From NCBI GenBank assembly GCA_002868985.1, contig PKTV01000517.1:1-6143 (forward strand): a stretch of 6,143 bases of DNA, read 5' to 3'. Below the pieces are notes generated by a model. The model did not search any database and was not told where the DNA came from. It worked only from the letters and a program-made list of their open reading frames with translations. The position numbers and the translations under genes are program-made. Positions within the stretch are counted from its first letter, which is position 1. Every line of letters starts with the position of its first letter. Origin of the DNA: Desulfobacteraceae bacterium. GTDB taxonomy: Bacteria; Desulfobacterota; Desulfobacteria; Desulfobacterales; UBA11574. Shown piece by piece: positions 5,271 through 6,143 of the stretch.

Positions 5271-5594
5271 TCAGACAGCACCAAACATCCTTCCAATACG
5301 TCCAAAGAAAAGTAGTGATCTAAGAAATCCTCGCCTTCCTTTCAACCCTAATACGGCCAAGTTTAACATGCCGATTTGTGCATACACGGTCCAGCCAAGG
5401 TCTGCAAGATTTGTGTTGAGCATAGATATTTTCATAGGCAATCTGTGATGCCTGTCTATGCTGATCAAGGCTCGTAGCCCTGAACGAACAGAGGGCGTGG
5501 TAACCGTGATGCTGTCTTTTGCAGCTTTGACAAGAATGTCCTCTCCGTTAAAGGAGAGGACCATCTTTGCAAAGATGTACACGGAATTATCCAT
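5271..5594 (-). CDS. Uncharacterised basic 107-residue protein
   Basis: I do not recognise the family. The ATG at 5594 is chosen because its ATGGATAA overlaps the stop of the preceding gene by 8 bases, a translational-coupling layout, with GAGAG 5 bases upstream. An ATG at 5615 would add seven residues but has no binding site. The N-terminal half looks like a small mixed fold: strands around 12-32, then PSVRSGLRALISI (34-46) as a helix, then a helix and strand LNTNLADLGWTVYAQI (59-74). The C-terminus (about 83-104) is basic and hydrophobic (GRRGFLRSLLFF, then GRIGRMF), with the look of a membrane- or nucleic-acid-contacting tail. There are about 14 Lys/Arg against 6 Asp/Glu. Its upstream partner is strongly acidic, so a complex is plausible but unproven. 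Confidence 0.68.
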   Translation of the reverse strand: MDNSVYIFAKMVLSFNGEDILVKAAKDSITVTTPSVRSGLRALISIDRHHRLPMKISMLNTNLADLGWTVYAQIGMLNLAVLGLKGRRGFLRSLLFFGRIGRMFGAV

Positions 5595-5811
5595 TAACAC
5601 TCTCTTCGTCACCATTTTCTGAGGTTCTAACTTTAAGGGTGCCGTTTAATTTCCAATTTGCATGGGATGCTTCTGATGAAGCACTACTTGGAACGGAAAC
5701 CTCTAAGTTTTCAAACTCATAAGTAATTTCAGCATCCCTGCCGGTTAGTTTATCATAAAGAGCCATTCCTAACTCAGGCCAAGTCGTTGTATCTTCTGTG
5801 TGTTCTATCAT
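5587..5811 (-). CDS. Uncharacterised acidic 74-residue protein
   Basis: I do not recognise the family. An AGGAGGT lies 6 bases before ATG 5811, the best ribosome binding site class. Predicted parts are a short amphipathic helix TWPELGMALYDKLTG (10-24), a strand pair AEITYEF and LEVSVP (27-41), a Ser/Ala-rich turn (42-50), a strand ANWKLNGTLKVRT (51-63) and an acidic tail (65-74). It has about 15 Asp/Glu against 5 Lys/Arg. There is no signal peptide or membrane segment. Its stop overlaps the start of the basic 107-residue protein by 8 bases, so the two are probably co-translated. A dyad 52-67 bases upstream of the ATG could be an operator. Confidence 0.7.
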   Translation of the reverse strand: MIEHTEDTTTWPELGMALYDKLTGRDAEITYEFENLEVSVPSSASSEASHANWKLNGTLKVRTSENGDEESVNG

Positions 5812-5817
5812 TGTTCT

Positions 5818-5824
5818 ACCTCCT
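5818..5824 (-). promoter_or_regulatory. Consensus ribosome binding site of the 74-residue protein
   Basis: AGGAGGT on the minus strand lies 6 bases before ATG 5811. It fixes the start and argues strongly that this small frame is translated. Confidence 0.8.
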
Positions 5825-5862
5825 GTAAAATAAAACCAAAATTCTCGATATACTTCATAGCT

Positions 5863-5878
5863 TAGGTGATGTTACCTA
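5863..5878. promoter_or_regulatory. Dyad upstream of the small-gene pair
   Basis: TAGGT-GATGTT-ACCTA is a 5-bp perfect dyad, 7 bp with one mismatch, in the leader between the 28- and 74-residue frames. Size and position fit a repressor operator or a small leader hairpin. A TACAAT lies about 27 bases upstream of it on the minus strand, but without a convincing -35 box. Confidence 0.35.
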
Positions 5879-5955
5879 TCGTTTCGAATATTTTCCGCTT
5901 AGATATTGTAATCCAACCATTTTACTGCGTCATCTAAACTCTGTCACGACTGGAT

Positions 5956-6042
5956 CTACAACTTGCAAGTCGAAGATTTTTCTTTAAAACAGCTATTCAA
6001 AAAGTAGGCAATAGTAATAATAGTAATGGTTGTTCCGATCAT
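5956..6042 (-). CDS. Putative 28-residue single-span membrane peptide
   Basis: ATG 6042 to TAG 5956-5958 encodes a peptide beginning MIGTTITIITIAYFLNSCF and ending CKL. An AGGAGGT at 6048-6054 lies 5 bases before the ATG, as strong as the site of the next gene, which is the main evidence. Residues 2-15 are hydrophobic enough for a short membrane span, followed by a polar Lys/Ser/Cys tail with two Cys. It lies 144 bases upstream of the 74-residue gene on the same strand. After the stop the same frame meets a TGA (5944-5946), then reads SLDDAVKWLDYNI before a TAA at 5899-5901. The peptide could therefore be the surviving front of a longer, decayed gene. No family recognised. Confidence 0.45.
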   Translation of the reverse strand: MIGTTITIITIAYFLNSCFKEKSSTCKL

Positions 6043-6143
6043 AACGCACCTCCTGTTTATTTAACCATTAACTTATTAATGCTCAATATATGTATTTCAT
6101 GGTTGGTTTTCCCTTGATTGGAAGGTATGGCTGAAACGTTAAA
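6043..6143. other. Window edge, AT-rich, no assignable gene
   Basis: Besides the ribosome binding site at 6048-6054, this end holds only a minus-strand frame open from the window edge to a TAA at 6057-6059 (28 codons, ending INKLMVK). It could be the tail of a gene lying beyond the window, but the composition is not persuasive. A plus-strand ATG at 6127 has a purine run only 1 base before it, too close to serve as a binding site. Confidence 0.3.

Noticed and set aside
5224..5448. 74-codon plus-strand open frame
   Set aside because: Antisense to the 107-residue gene, no binding site, starts inside the palindrome cluster.
5944..5958. Read-through of TAG and TGA as pyrrolysine or selenocysteine to extend the 28-residue peptide
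   Set aside because: Some sulfate reducers use both residues, but no recoding hairpin was identified and two different recoded stops within five codons is far less likely than a short or decayed gene.
6127..6143. Plus-strand gene starting at ATG 6127 and leaving the window
   Set aside because: Only a few codons are visible and the GGAAGG is 1 base from the ATG, too close for a binding site.

Overview
This window looks like a stretch of a Gram-negative anaerobe chromosome, most plausibly a sulfate reducer of the Desulfobacterota (Desulfobacterales type). That assignment is inference from gene content: an FMN-dependent flavin reductase of the kind fused to rubredoxin in strict anaerobes, a valine/short-chain acyl-CoA type hydrolase, and a haem-binding outer-membrane lipoprotein. 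Strong AGGAGG-type ribosome binding sites and moderate GC with AT-rich spacers fit but do not prove it. No marker gene is present to settle the taxonomy.

Layout. Positions 1-352 are an AT-rich leader with no convincing large gene. Positions 353-3518 hold four plus-strand genes with gaps of 33, 19 and 12 bases, very likely one operon: a stand-alone flavin reductase, a PcaD-like alpha/beta hydrolase, a membrane-anchored SIMPL-domain protein, and a 3-hydroxyisobutyryl-CoA hydrolase-type crotonase. Positions 3519-4313 are a convergent intergenic region of about 800 bases. It contains an orphan minus-strand terminator, a 13-base direct repeat, an AT-rich hairpin and protein-like minus-strand scraps that may be gene debris. 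From 4314 everything convincing is on the minus strand. Reading right to left these are a 28-residue putative membrane peptide, an acidic 74-residue protein whose stop overlaps the start of a basic 107-residue protein, a tight cluster of four palindromes, and a ChaN-family lipoprotein.

How the genes may work together. The flavin reductase, hydrolase and crotonase read as one metabolic unit (redox chemistry plus ester and thioester hydrolysis). The SIMPL gene in their middle is visibly more AT-rich and has no obvious metabolic link. The minus-strand small genes are the least understood part: I recognise none of their families. Their spacing, strong ribosome binding sites, translational coupling and opposite charges suggest that the acidic and basic proteins are made as a pair. 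The palindrome cluster just after the pair, and just upstream of the ChaN gene, is the most striking non-coding structure in the window. I see no CRISPR array, tRNA, rRNA, transposase or integrase.
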